Source of the DNA: Narthecium ossifragum
Taxonomy: Eukaryota; Streptophyta; Magnoliopsida; Dioscoreales; Nartheciaceae
Direction of reading: 5' to 3'
Length of the DNA: 64,000 nt
Assembly: GCA_963920575.1 (NCBI GenBank)
Contig: OY986965.1
Coordinates: 25,532,988-25,596,987 of the forward strand
Both the position numbers and the translations under genes were made by a program. Shown in pieces: positions 12,508 through 24,354 of this stretch. The notes under the pieces were generated by a model, which was given only the letters and a program-made list of their open reading frames with translations, made no database searches and had not been told where the DNA came from. Position 1 is the first letter of the stretch. Each line of letters begins with the position of its first letter.

Positions 12508-13531
12508 AGGGTTGGCCCTAAGTTTTCTGGGCTCAAGGCGGGAGATAAAAACAGGACCCCACACCTTCTAAAATACATAAAAAAATTTCACTTTGAAAAC
12601 AAACTTTAAGATAAACATATATTATTGAAAAAGAAGCACAGCACTGTAATTCATCAAATAGAAAAAAACCACTTTGTCACGTCAAATATAATCTAGCAAT
12701 CTCAATACAATTTAACAAGATAGTATACTAGATTCAAATGAAAAAAAAAGAAAACTTACAAAAACCAAATATGTTGCTACTGAAAAATCACCCTCCTTGC
12801 ATTCTTGGCCGCAAAAGTTTCAACCAAATTTATATAGTCAAGTTTGTCAGTCAATTCCTTTTCAATCGATAAAATAGCTAAATTGTTCTGCCTTTCCTGT
12901 AACATGGTTGATCGAAGATAAGATTTGATCAACTTCAGTTTTGAGAAACTTCTCACGGTAGAGCCGAGGACTTACTATATATCAGATTAGACTACTTCAG
13001 AAACCAGCTTTTTTTAACACTCCAATTCTCCCCGTTTATATAAAGAATCAAAAAGTGAAATAAAAGCGTATAACCTGCAAGGGATGCTAAATAAACCCTT
13101 GCTCTCAACATTGCATCATTGTGAAAACAAACTCAATTTATGCTAATGATAAAGACAAAAAGAAATTGAACAAAAAAAAAAAGATGTCACAACATATAGA
13201 GTACTTCATCGTACACCTGAGTAAGAAATTTCAAAAAAAAATCGAGTTGGAATTAGAAACAACACAGTGCAAAGAAGTCCAGAGGCCAATAGCTCAATTT
13301 TAAAACGCAATCAAAGAACAAGATGAGTAAATGGAATGAGTATCTCGACGGAGGTCGCCGAGGAGCGAGGAGCGAGTATGCGATAGCCGTGGGGTGTGGG
13401 AGATGAACGATCATTTGTTTTGCTAGGTTATATATATATATAATATAAAACTTAGGGAAAAAAATTTTGGCCCCCCATAATTGTGGGCCCAAGGCACATG
13501 CCTTCTAGGCCTTGCCTCATGGCCGGCCCTG
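12508..13531 (-). mobile_element. non-autonomous hAT element Z1
   Basis: A 1,024-bp element with ends agggttggccc and ggccggccctg. An 8-bp direct repeat cctctcat lies on both sides (12500-12507 and 13532-13539), the size made by hAT transposases. Its reverse complement matches 24622-25740 plus 44441-44475 over most of its length, so Z1 shows what that interrupted copy looked like. It keeps a transposase C-terminal fragment at 12777-12965. Confidence 0.85.
12777..12965 (-). pseudogene. hAT transposase C-terminal fragment in Z1
   Basis: On the minus strand about 60 codons read SFSKLKLIKSYLRSTM, then AILSIEKELTDKLDY, then ETFAAKNARRVIFQ and stop. This is the C-terminal hAT dimerisation region of zf-TTF/DUF4371-type transposases. 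Everything upstream, including the catalytic core, is missing, so the element depends on a transposase supplied elsewhere. No start codon is expected. Confidence 0.8.
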
Positions 13532-13539
13532 CCTCTCAT

Positions 13540-15222
13540 CTCCCCCACGTTTCCTCCAACGCCGAGCTCGCCCCAAGTCGTCGTCTTCATCTCTTCAAGT
13601 CCCGCCGTCTCCGCCCCACTCATATCCGCCGCCCATGGCTGCGCCACCGGCAATCCGACTCGGTGGATCGAACACCCAACCTTCCATGACCCCTCTTCGA
13701 CCGACGCCGATGATTCGATTCCGACCACTCCCAGCCGTCCGATCAACCTTCTGCCAACTTCAGCCGTTCGATCCTGATCTCACAAAACCCAGCCTTCCGA
13801 TCAACATCTAAGTTGATCCCAAGCTCTCCAGTAACAAATCTGATCATACTTGATCCGGTCCACCAGATTGGGTCTGACTTGATTCTCTCAACTCAATCCG
13901 ATCAGGCCCAGATCCAGTAATTCAGACTGAACCATATCAACTTGAGTTAGGTTGATTTGATCAAGCCATCCGCTCAGATCTGAGCTGAATGTAAGCCAGA
14001 TTGATTCGATTGCCAATGTCAAACATTTAATAATAGGATAACGTCAAAATTTTCTAAATCACAATTAAGGCACACGTCAAATTTTTTTTTATCAAAATAC
14101 AAATTATGCATCAAAATTGTACATAATATTTGGAAAATTGATGATCTAAAATTGAAAAATTATAAATAAAATTTGGAAAATGAATGACCTAAAATTGAAC
14201 TCATTTGGTCGTCGATCCGATTTTTATCTTTATTTCATTTTTGTCTTTTTAACTCCATTTTTATTTTTTTAACTCCATTTTTATTTTTACTGTATTTTCA
14301 TCTTGCCTTCAATTTTATCATTTTAACTCTGTTTTTATCTTTCCTTTATTTTTATCTTTTTAAACTCACTTTTTATGTTTTTCATTGCATTTTTATCTTT
14401 CATGTATTTTTATCATTAATCCATTTTTATCTTTCCTTCGCTTTATCTTTTTAACTCCCCAAATCACAAATTAATGCTCAATTCACTGAGATTCTTCATC
14501 TTCAATCACCTCCGGCACCAACCAACTCTTTCCCCTATTTTCCCCCGTATTTTTCCCTATTTTCCACTTTTTCATGTCTTTTCCCTATTTATCTCTCCTC
14601 TGTCTCCACTAGCTCGCCCGTGACTCACCAGCAAACTGGAACTTCATCATCTCGACTCGCATATGGCCTGGGTTAGCTCTCCTCGAGCTGACGCCACCGT
14701 CGCCTCCTCACAGCCACTCCGACCACTCCCGCTCCACCCAACAACCACCACAACGTTAGCCACCGCCTCCTCTATCCTCCTCAGGCCTCCTACACCTTCA
14801 CCGCCACCTCCACTATCGTAGACGACCAACACCAAAAGCCCGATTCCATGATCGGACCTAATAGATCGCCTCCTCGGACCCCCACAAACTCTTCTATACC
14901 GGTCCCACGTTATAAAAAGCCCTCCTCGTCGGCGATTAAGTTCAGGCAAATCTCAGTCGCTGGAACTGCCATTTCTTCTCTCCGACCTAAATAAGTCTTT
15001 TGATATATTCATAGGGGTATTATTGTCATCTAAATATTAACAACTAACTGAAAGAATTAATAAATGGGATTATTGGCTCATTACAAATGGTTTTTTACGG
15101 AAAAATTTAATTAATACGGGGATTCTACCAATTATCCGTTAAAAGAAACATTAAAAAATATTTAAATATGCAATACTCATCAAATCATTCAACAAAGTAT
15201 CTCTTAGGACAAAAACTCCTCG
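13540..15222. other. intergenic: GC-rich, then T-rich low-complexity DNA
   Basis: 13540-13810 is GC-rich and stop-poor, continuous with 11879-12507 before Z1 split them. 14210-14460 repeats tttttatcttt / aactcca phrases on one strand. 14580-14990 is again C-rich. I see no gene. Confidence 0.5.
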
Positions 15223-15227
15223 CTTGA

Positions 15228-15234
15228 TATAAAA
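15228..15234 (+). promoter_or_regulatory. probable TATA box of the UreH-like gene
   Basis: tataaaa, about 125 bp before the chosen ATG and upstream of a CT-rich leader. Position and sequence fit a plant core promoter; no other support. Confidence 0.45.
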
Positions 15235-15358
15235 CCACCAAACTTTATAACATCACCGAATTAATCTCGCTGGATCTCTTTCTTCGTCTTTTTTTCCCTT
15301 CCATGCGATACTTTGAATTCACTCAAAAACTCTCTATCTCTCACTCTTTCGAAGAGAA

Positions 15359-17909
15359 ATGGAGGGCATCGGAGCGAAGGACCTGTCGACGATCGGCGGG
15401 ATCGCGACGGTGTCGCTGCTGCACTCCTTCATCCCCACCCACTGGCTTCCCTTCTCCATCGTCGGCCGTGCCCAGAAGTGGACCCTCTCCCGCACCCTCC
15501 TCGTCAGTGAGTTCCCATCTCTTCGTAAATGGATTCTTTTTTAGGGCGAATGGTTGTTTGAGGAATGAAGATTGGGGTTTATGATTGATTGTTTTGATGG
15601 GCGAAGGGTAAATGGAACTTGGATGCAGGCATTGGATAGGGTTGGGCATTTCGGCATCTTAAGCTTATGATCCAAAATCTATTGTTCTGCAGAGCGAACG
15701 CTCTCTGTGGGATAACGAATTTATCATCATATTGGTCGTTTGTTGCAATCTTTGGAGGAACATCGCGTGTTGCAAGATCCACTTGTATTGTGGTGATTCT
15801 TTCTTGTATCATCGCTGAATGAGAGGTCGTCCATTGTGTGCTATTGGTCATATAGTCTTCATCTTCGAAGCCTTTCACTAAAGTCCTCCTATGTATAAAG
15901 TTGGATTGGTTTTACTGACTCTAAAGAATATGAGAAAGCTGGATGGCTTTATTAAGCACAAAATGCAACAAATATATGCAATAATTGGAACAATGTGCCG
16001 AAAGAAGTTCAAAGCAACCAAACTAGTGCAATTACTGACAAAGCATATAGCAAGAAGTCCAAAATGCTGATGCTTGGACATTATGCAGGACATACAGTTG
16101 TTTCTCTTATCTTGAATCTATTCCACACGTGCTAGAGACTTGTCTACAAGAGTTGCTCAGTCAGAGACCAGGAATTTTCCTTTTGTAACTGTATAGTCAA
16201 ACAATATACTAATTATTACTGTTATAGTCATGCTTCTATACATGGAATGTTATCTCTCGACCTACGAGTGGCCAGATAAGTGATGATGTATGCCCTGATA
16301 AATGGTTTAGTGGATGTATCTTCGACTTTTTCTTTACTTTTTGTTCCTGAAGATCTGAGCCAGATCGATGAAATTACTTCTGCTTTTGCAATGCCTATAT
16401 ATGCCATGTTTTTGTTCGCTCTCATGCAGTATACCTGGATTCTTAAGCCATCTGGTATCTGGTCCAATCACATCTTTGCACCTGGCCTCATGCACGCAAC
16501 ATCCATAGCCTAGGCTAGTAGTCTTGTAGGTTGTATTATGCATCTGGTTGTTGTATAACATCCATACTCTATATGCTGGTGTAGTCTGTTATCAGCCAGT
16601 AGCTTACTTGTGTTTTAATTGATTGGGTGTGTATTTGTCATTTGTCTTGCTTGATATTGGAACTTTCGCGTGCAAACTCCTTTACTATTCTTTCCGTGTC
16701 CTTCTTGTTTGACATAAAATATTTTCTCATTGCTGGGGTTTTTACTACCCGTAAACATTACATAATTAACAATGAATTCTGAATTTACTCCGCAGCTGCT
16801 TTTGGAGCTGTTTTGCATGTCATTTCAACCTCTCTTCTTGGTTTTACTGCTGTTACCATGGCGAATACAATTGCTGGTGAAGAAACTGTACATAGAATTG
16901 CTTCCCTGCTGCTCTTATTTCTTGGAGGAAGTTACATTTTGTTGTTTGCAATGGGAAAGGGTGGCCATGGTCACTCTCACAACCAGCCCATGGAGAAGAT
17001 GGCTGTTGCTGGACTTGTTCTCGTTCCTGCACTTTCACCTTGTGCAACAACACTACCTGTTTTCCTAGCAGTTGGCAACTCATCATCTATGATGGTGCTT
17101 GCTGTTATTGTGCTTCTGTTCAGGTATATCCATTTTCTTTACGTTAAAATGTTTTTGACAGTAAGTTCAGTTGACATCTGGAAAACAGCTATTAGTCTCT
17201 GTACTGGCTGAATTATTTGGTGCTTATAGTCGAAGTTTTCGTCTAGCATAAGCAGGTAATACCTCTTAGCTAGTAGGAAATATGTGAAGAGGATGGTCAG
17301 TAACAGATCTCTATCTCCTTCTTTTGCTTATAAGAAGAAACAAGAAAACTTCATCAAATATCTCATTTTATGCCCTTCAAGATTAGTTTGTTAACTTAAC
17401 CTTGCTTGACATAATTGGTTTGTACATGAAACAGTATTTTGCTGTTTCCTGTAAGCATTGTTTTGCAAGTTGCCAGGCAGCAATGTCGAAATGTTCAATG
17501 TTTTATTTGAATTGAGAGGGCCTAGTCAGCAGAAAGCTCTTATTCATATTAGCTAGTTATTAAGGCAAATATTGATGGGTCTGCTTGAGAGAAAAGTTGC
17601 TAGTTTGATTGGTTCTCCTTTTCTTTAGCACCTATATTTGGAATGTATATTTGTAATGTCGATACTTATAATTACGTCGTAAATGGTTGGACTTGCAGCA
17701 CAATTACCGTGATGACATCATTGGTAGCTCTCTCGTTCTATGGCGCAAGCCAGCTGAAGTTTCACTGGGTGGAGCGCTACGATAAGCTTCTTGTAGGCTC
17801 AGTTCTGTGCCTGGTTGGAATTCTGACATACCTTTTTCATGACCATGATCATGATGGCGACAGTCATGTTCTCGGAGAGCATCTACATAGAAAGCTCGTC
17901 GGCTTGTGA
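15359..17909 (+). CDS. UreH-like multipass membrane protein, three exons
   Basis: Exons 15359-15506, 16796-17123 and 17699-17909 splice to 228 codons with intact GT-AG sites and phases (49 codons+1, then +2). The N-terminus MEGIGAKDLSTIGG leads into a first membrane segment containing HSFIPTHWLPF. Further hydrophobic segments follow (LHVISTSLLGFTAVTMA, ASLLLLFLGGSYILLF, LVPALSPCATTLPVFL, MMVLAVIVLLF, and two more in exon 3). Two His-rich stretches stand out: GKGGHGHSHN in the central loop and HDHDHDGDSH near the C-terminus. The layout resembles the UreH/NicO type of small metal-transport proteins, conserved in plants but poorly characterised. A role in metal movement is my inference. Nothing appears broken. 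The ATG is the first in frame after the leader. Confidence 0.85.
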
Positions 17910-18581
17910 AGATCAATGTCCCCAATTATAGCAGAATCAACCATCTTCTTGCAATTTTTTTTGTGTCGATGTATGCTTACCAAGTGGAAGATTGTTTGCA
18001 ACGCAATTGAAGGGAGGAGCTCCCTTCCCTTCTGCAATGGTGTTCTTTAACTCTGTTGTCATTCTGGTGCGCCACTACTGTTTCAACTGTAACTCCAGCT
18101 TGTAATGTGCTAAGTGATGCTTTTCTCTATTGTCTTTCGAGATATACAAATTAATTCGCTCTGTGCGGGTAAAAAAGAAGAGAAATGCATCTTGCATGTA
18201 CTCATAGGTGAGGAATAGCTATTCCATAATTTCTAAAATGCTCTGATCACCTGTCCACTAGAAGAAAATGATCGAAGACCATCTTTAGAAATGTAGTCAC
18301 CTGTCCAGAAGTCCCAATGTGATACAAATTTATTCATTGTTCTGGCTAAAAGTAAATGAGCTAATTTGTTCTCCATTAGCCAAGGATGATTCTAAATACA
18401 CATCTGTTTTTGCTCCCCCCCAAATAAAATCCTTTGTTTTAAGCCTTATCGTTGTCCAAAGCTCTGACCGACCGATCGACCGACCAATCTCCGCCACATT
18501 ATCTTCTAACTCACCATGGTATATGATGAGGTATACGATAAGGATGAAACGACCACGAAGTCTTAGACAAGCGACCGCAGC
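17910..18581 (+). other. 3' flank of the UreH-like gene
   Basis: 3' untranslated and intergenic sequence. 18460-18488 contains gaccgaccgatcgaccgacc, short GATCGACC-type words just outside the solo LTR. No gene seen. Confidence 0.4.
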
Positions 18582-18865
18582 TGTGAGGACCCGTACCTCC
18601 AACCCGGTCCGATCGCGTTAGGTCGAGGGTCTGGATTTGTGGTTTGGCTCGGTTGGCCCTGGAATGCGATCGGTTGATTGCATCGCTGTTTTTGACCCCA
18701 GTGGCATTTTGGTAAATATGCTCCCTGGTGGTCAGTTTCACACCCGCGTGTGCACACACTGACCTTGTTTGTGTTTGTGCTTGATTAGAATGGTTAGGTG
18801 GACCCGGAATCGGAAGATCCAAGCTTGGGCTTGCGTTTTAGCGCAAGTTTTGCCTTCTTGGCAAA

Positions 18866-18945
18866 GGGGATCGATCTCCTTGAGAAGAAGATCGATCTTT
18901 CTGTTAAGAAGATCGATCCTCTTTGATAAAAGGATCGATCCTCCT
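18866..18945. repeat. GATCGATC array inside solo LTR copy 1
   Basis: Four short palindromes (ggatcgatctcc, aagatcgatctt, aagatcgatcct, aggatcgatcct) within 80 bp. The matching stretch of the other family copy (about 27480-27540) lacks them. Confidence 0.7.
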
Positions 18946-19708
18946 ATTCCAGCAAGTTAGAGCAGTTGGGCAGTTGTTGGACTCGCGGAGGGCAGGTGAT
19001 CTCCTTCGTCCTCCCTTGTCAGGAGAGCAGGAGAGGAGAGGTCCTCTCCTTCACCCTCTCCCCCACCTTCCTTCTCCTTCTCTTCTCTTCCTCTTCTCCC
19101 TTCTCTTCTTCTTCTCCCTGGCTGTTTCTTCTTCCCGCAAGCAGAGCTTGCTCTGTTTCTCTTTCCGGGCAGCCAGCTTTCTTCTCTCCGTTCTCCCTCC
19201 TCCGACCACCATTTTGGGAGCTTGAAAGCTTGTTGGATTCGTGGCAACGAGAGGAAGACTGCTGGTGTGGTTTGGAACCTTGTTGGTGATCAACTCGCGG
19301 GGAATCAACTGAGGAATGCGCAGTCCGGTAGGTGTTCTACCTACATGAGTTAATTAATGGGTTTAGATTAATCTAGCCGTTAGATTGTGATGAAATTATG
19401 GTGTTGAATGCATGTTGCTTAATTTAGTCTCTGATTTAAGTTTCATGAACTTTGGTTAAGATTTCAGTAGGATTTAAGAATGATAAATCTCGGATTTCCG
19501 GTTTTCTGCTGTTCTTGAATAACAGCCGGCTTGCGGCGAGTTTTCCGGCTTGTACATGCATGATCTTGGATTTTTATGAGAGATAAGAGTTGTAGATCTG
19601 TGAGTCTACTTTCAAACCCAATTGATTTCATATTTTTTCGATTTTTCTACGAGTTTTGGTGATTTTTATACGAAACTGTGTCGGAGCAGATTCGCTGATG
19701 AATAGTGC

Positions 19709-19965
19709 CACGGATGATCCGTGGATCAACCGTCGCAGTCTCCACGGTCGACCGTGAGGTCTCCAAGGTCGACCGTGAGCCCGAAAATCAGCAAAATTAA
19801 CTCTCACGGTCGATCCGTTGATCGACCGTCAACCTCAGCTTCTTCACGGTCGATCCGTGGATCGACCGTGAGCCTGAAAAATAGCGAAATAAGCCTTCAC
19901 GGTCGATCCGTTGATCGACCGTCAACCTTAGATTTTGCACGGTCGATCCGTTGATCGACCGCCAG
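19709..19965. repeat. GATCGACCGT palindrome array, solo LTR copy 1
   Basis: Six or seven near-palindromes built from arms CACGGTCGATCC and GGATCGACCGTG around a 2-base centre. They start near 19709, 19743, 19805, 19845, 19898 and 19938. The one at 19743-19756 (CACGGTCGACCGTG) is a perfect palindrome. The spacing is 34-53 bp. Confidence 0.85.
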
Positions 19966-21415
19966 CCATGAATAGTGTTTTTTGTGGATTTTTGATGTTT
20001 TATCATGTTTGATTCTTCGGGATTCATGTGATTGGTATTCCTAGAGATCTCGATGGCTAGCATGCTCTAATTGGTTGTTTTTAGATGATTAATTGTTTGA
20101 TTCTCGGCATGTCCAATTAGATATAAACCATCCTTGTTTAATTAGTAATTAATCACATGTTATGCTTATTTATATGTATATTTAGCTTGTGATTGAACCA
20201 AGGGGGTTGTGCCCCTTGGGATATTTAGCTAATTAAATGGCAGAGGGTGTGTCTTAAATGTGGTTGATTATTATCCGTGCGGCCGGGGTTGTGCCCCCGT
20301 TGTAGAAACTGCTTGTTAACGGTCCGTAGGCGCCGTTATAATATTATATTATTGTAGTTTAGACCCGTGCTATGTTTACCCTCCGGCAAGCTTGACGCTT
20401 CGCCTAGCCCGTGTATGTTGTCTTGGCATACTGTTGCATGCTGCTATTCCTGTATCTCTGTGCTTGAGCATTGCATGCATCTGTCTGCATTAGAAGCATC
20501 AGGCTAGGTGGTAGACGATGGTTTCGATCGTTAATCCGGGGTTCTCGGGTAGCCCGGATCTAGCCCTAGGGCCGGGGTTTGGGGTAGTCGAGGATTAGGA
20601 TGTGATTGTTATCAGTGATTATGTTTGATATCATTCGAGGATTATTAGGTAGTCGGACTGGAATATTATATTGTTTTGAGGTTTAGAGGTCGTGTTGTCT
20701 TTCCAAGGCTAAGTGCTAAGGATGCAACCGAGGAGTTCCCGACGTGGTCTCCAGGCAGTGGTATCCCTGCTGGGTAAGGGTTAGAGCCTGCATGTTACTG
20801 TTTCCGTGGTCCTCCTGGTAACATGTTCAGGAGAGAGGTTTCATGACAGGATCGCTTGGGGCATCGGTGGGTTATGGGACCCGTGGCATCCTTTAGACTT
20901 AGGCTGGAGGACAACACTGTTGTTGTTTCCCTTCCTTTGTGAGTGACGTAGAGTAGAATCCTACTGAGCAAGCTTTGTTGCTCACTCCTACCTGGGCTGC
21001 ATCGGCGATGCAGGTCGATGCAGTCCCTTCTCTTTCAGGTTGTTGCGGTGTTGGAGGCGGCACTCCCCTTGGTGGTGCGTGAGATCGAGGATATCACCAG
21101 TTTATTATGTTCAATTGATGTACAGTTTTAAATGTATAAATTATAATTTGAAGGAGATATATATTTGTATATCAATTTGATGTAAATTGATCAGAGGTTG
21201 CTGTACTAGATGACGTGAATCATTATTATATTTTTTTTAGTTAAATTGTATTATGATTTGATGATAGGATAGTTTAAATTAATTGTGAATATTGTAATCA
21301 TGCACCATGTTTAAAATTGATGTTTAAAAGGGGAGGCTTTCGCCGTTTGATTTAGAGTTTAGGACCCTCACGTCCCGGCCTGGATGGGTTTTCTGGGTCG
21401 GGGCGTGACAGCAGC

Positions 21416-21607
21416 CCAAACCTCGCCTCGGTTTAACCCGACCGCACCGAATGGTATGGTGTGGTGGGAACTGGCCGAGCATATTATATATTGTCAGTCG
21501 GGACCGTCCGATCATATTAGATACAGTCAGTCGGTTCTCACTGAACATCATCACACATACATGGTATGTTCGGTGGAAACCGACCGATCATACTTAGATA
21601 CTATTTA

Positions 21608-21647
<40 letters not shown>

Positions 21648-21769
21648 AATTTTAGGGGGAAAATCAGTTTTCTCAGCTTAGGGGGAAAACTGAGATCCTG
21701 GCCGTCCGATCCCATCGGACGGTCAGGATCTATTTATCGTTATTGGCTATGATACTTTAGCCCCGTCTC
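21416..21769. other. intergenic with a (TA)n run
   Basis: A (TA)n microsatellite spans 21611-21643. After it, cagttttctcagcttag and a palindrome around ccgtccgatcccatcggacgg look like a transposon end. No gene. Confidence 0.5.
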
Positions 21770-22085
21770 TTTCTTCCCCGACCTCCCGCCGCCCTCGTCC
21801 TCCCTTCTTCCCCTGTCCTCCCTTCTTCCGACCTCCCGCCGCCATCCTCCCTTCTTCCCTCGTCGGGCCGCCGCTGTCCTCCCTTCTTCCCCCGTCGGGC
21901 CGCCACTGTCCTCCCTTCTTCCCTGACCTTCCGCCGCCGTCCTCCCTTCTTCCCCCGTCGGGCCGCCGCTATCCTCCCTTCTTTCCCGACCTCCCGCCGC
22001 CGTCCTCCCTTCTTCCCCCGTCGGGCCGCCGCTGTCCTCCCTTCTTCCCCAACCTCCCGCCGCCGTCCTCCCTTCTTCCCCGACA
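21770..22085. repeat. 63-bp minisatellite
   Basis: C-rich tandem units with cctcccttcttcccc, gtcgggccgccgc and gacctcccgccgcc. The minus-strand frame shows an exact 21-residue period (GEEGRTAAGGRERREDSGGPT-like, 63 bp). It is a low-complexity repeat and not a gene. Confidence 0.75.
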
Positions 22086-22154
22086 ACCCATGTTTCTGGA
22101 TTGTTTAGGAAAGTTTTCAATTTCCAAGTAACATATATGTTGGCTTCTTTCCAG

Positions 22155-23017
22155 GATTCATTTGCCCCTTTGTTCCAGTGCTGCCAGTTTGCAGCATCCT
22201 CATCAACACATATTTGTTGATAAATCTTGGGTAAGAATTATTGGATTCTGTTGTTTCGTTATTTGTCTTTTTTTTTATGAAGTTATGACACTTCACTATG
22301 AAGAATGTCTTTATCGATGTTTAACATGAGAGATAACTACATCAGGTTCATCTCTATCCTACTTTACACTGATCATATCATAGACCATGGACCATAGAAC
22401 AGATCTAACGACCTAATTTAGCCTTACATTTCAAAATTAGGGCTGTAAACATACATGGCATATTGATCAACTGACCCATTTTTTACAAAACTCATCAATT
22501 TCTGTGTTTGAAGTGTTGATTTAATTTTTTTAAATTCAATTGCGAAACTGCCTCTTATTGTATTTCTTTTAATCCTTCTAAGCTTGCAACTTGCTCTGTT
22601 TCCACTCCTTTTTTTCCCAATGTTCCTTCTGAGTTATCGTCTGGATGTTGTTTCTAAAGTTGGATTTGGAATGGAAGTATGCATCATTCACTGTGTTCTT
22701 GTACCACTCATGGACGCATCTGTCTATGATATATGTCATGTTTTGTTTTGCATTGGTAACTAGATCAATGATTGGATTAATTCCTTTTCGTGCTTGATTA
22801 TCAGCTATCGACAGACATTCTGATATGATTGATGTCTTTTGCAGTGCCGGCACATGGATCCGTGTCTCTGTATGGCTAGTGATGGGGGGTTTTTGTATAT
22901 ATATTCTACGGTAGAACACACAGTTCATTGATAGATGCAGTCTACGTCTCAGCTGCCCATGCAGACCAGATATACAGAAGTTCCTCTGAACTTTTGGCTT
23001 CAAATTCACCTTTGTAA
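22155..23017 (+). pseudogene. orphan last two exons of a cationic amino acid transporter
   Basis: Exon 22155-22230, between tttccag and gtaag, reads GFICPFVPVLPVCSILINTYL. Exon 22845-23017, after gcag, reads AGTWIRVSVWLVMG, then, one base out of frame, VYIFYGRTHSSLIDAVY to a stop. This is the C-terminal end of a plant CAT-family amino acid permease (APC superfamily), with its last membrane segments. The frame breaks at the G6 run 22884-22889, where five G would be expected. No upstream exons fit between the complete UreH-like gene and this point; minisatellite and transposon DNA sit there instead. It is therefore a truncated gene or a duplicated 3' fragment. Confidence 0.7.
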
Positions 23018-23443
23018 TGTTGTTTGAATTATACCCACGCATGTATCATGAGTGTCATATAGCATACATGTAATACCACGACCAAGTCACTGATCACTGT
23101 GTGTTGTACTACAGACAGATCAATCGAAGCAACTATGTTAGAAATAAAGCCATTTGTTACTGTTCTTCGCTCCCTTTAATTGGTGTTCGCTTTGCTGTAT
23201 TTTGTAAGTAATTCGGACATCAGGCAGGCTATGAAGCAAAAGTACTTTATCAATCCATGATGTGAGATAGAGATAAATATGGAATTGACATATTTCACAA
23301 TTCATGGTACAGCATAGACTGCATAGACTTTGTTTATGAACAAAAAGGACTACAAATCAAAGAATAGGACACAATATATATATCCAATTCATAGAACATG
23401 ACACACATTTCTCAATGAAGAAATCTTGTAGACCAGAAGTATG
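23018..23443. other. intergenic between convergent gene ends
   Basis: The CAT fragment ends on the plus strand and the next exon ends on the minus strand, so this is probably shared 3' flank. Nothing else seen. Confidence 0.4.
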
Positions 23444-23653
23444 TCAGGTGGCTGGGTTTACAAACAAGATCAATTTGGGGAGATTTTCCAGGAATAATGT
23501 GAGAGTTCCTCCAAGTAAGAAGATGAAGAGAAATGCAAGTGATATCTTTCCAATATAGTGAAGATCAACAGTCGAGCCTGACCCAGATTTTGACTTCTTG
23601 AGGGACTGGACATCAGATGTGTTTGCATCGGCAATAGGTAGCTTATTATGCAA
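23444..23653 (-). CDS. terminal exon of an unrecognised membrane-anchored protein
   Basis: On the minus strand an acceptor (tttctgttgcag, 23654-23665) precedes about 69 codons ending in TGA. The peptide starts LHNKLPIADANTSDVQ, has a Ser/Lys linker, then one hydrophobic segment (GKISLAFLFIFLLGGTLTLF) and a short tail ending FVNPAT. That is the pattern of a C-terminal membrane anchor. The upstream exons should lie toward the assembly gap; I could not place them. Minus-strand frames at 24000-24120 might belong, but no clean splice joins them. The family is not recognised. Confidence 0.45.
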   Translation of the reverse strand: MHNKLPIADANTSDVQSLKKSKSGSGSTVDLHYIGKISLAFLFIFLLGGTLTLFLENLPKLILFVNPAT

Positions 23654-24154
23654 CTGCAACAGAAATAAAGAGTGCAACATAAAATAGTCTGAAATGCAGA
23701 TCAACGAAGAAAGTAAGACATAAACACACTCATGAAGGCAATTATGTCACTCATAAGGCATTAAAGCTTACATATATCTGGATGCCAGAAGCTGAGGTTT
23801 TTAGAGATCCTAGACTAAAATTGTGATCTGACAAAGATTCCGGCCAAAGGGACATTGCTTAAACCACCACCAGTTAGTTCCATAATAATTATAACATCTA
23901 ATCTTCCCCAAAAGTTTCAGAGTAGAACAAAATCAGTGGATTGAAATTAACAAATTCCTGGTTCAAGCCATTCAAGGGCCTTCAACCTGAGACGCAGGAT
24001 GCCATTCTTTGCCCAATTTACTTGCTACTATAAGAAGAGATTCATTTGATTTACAACTTATAACGCAGAACAATAAAAAAGAGCATAAGATGCACCGTTG
24101 CTCTTGGATTTGGGTTTGATCTCTGCTCCATCTTTTTTTCTCCTTCCTCTCCTG

Positions 24155-24354
24155 NNNNNNNNNNNNNNNNNNNNNNNNNNNNNNNNNNNNNNNNNNNNNN
24201 NNNNNNNNNNNNNNNNNNNNNNNNNNNNNNNNNNNNNNNNNNNNNNNNNNNNNNNNNNNNNNNNNNNNNNNNNNNNNNNNNNNNNNNNNNNNNNNNNNNN
24301 NNNNNNNNNNNNNNNNNNNNNNNNNNNNNNNNNNNNNNNNNNNNNNNNNNNNNN
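24155..24354. other. assembly gap, 200 N
   Basis: Exactly 200 N, probably a placeholder of arbitrary length. It hides the left end of hAT copy Z2 and possibly exons of the minus-strand gene to its left. Confidence 0.99.

Larger units (their letters stand above)
18582..21410. mobile_element. solo LTR, long-LTR retrotransposon family A, copy 1
   Basis: 2,829 bp, beginning tgtgaggacccgtacctcc and ending gggtcggggcgtgaca, flanked by the 5-bp repeat gcagc (18577-18581 and 21411-21415). Its ends and large internal blocks match 27219-29884. No primer site, purine tract or coding region is present, so it is an LTR left by recombination between two LTRs. The long LTR and its end sequences suggest a Ty3/gypsy element, but no protein proves that. 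It holds two palindrome-rich arrays. Confidence 0.88.

Noticed and set aside
11879..12509. Long overlapping Pro/Arg-rich open frames on both strands
   Set aside because: They come from GC-rich, stop-poor minisatellite DNA. All frames give the same low-complexity peptide and no splice or start context supports a gene.
19709..19965. Regularly spaced palindromic repeats that look like a CRISPR array
   Set aside because: Spacing is uneven (34-53 bp), the intervening sequence is not unique spacers, no cas genes exist, and the array lies inside a plant LTR.
18582..21410. A host gene in the 2.8-kb block after the UreH-like gene
   Set aside because: Exact TG...CA ends, a 5-bp target duplication and a second copy elsewhere show it is a solo LTR.
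21740..22120. 126-codon Gly/Arg/Glu-rich minus-strand frame
   Set aside because: An exact 21-residue period from a 63-bp minisatellite; no gene signals.
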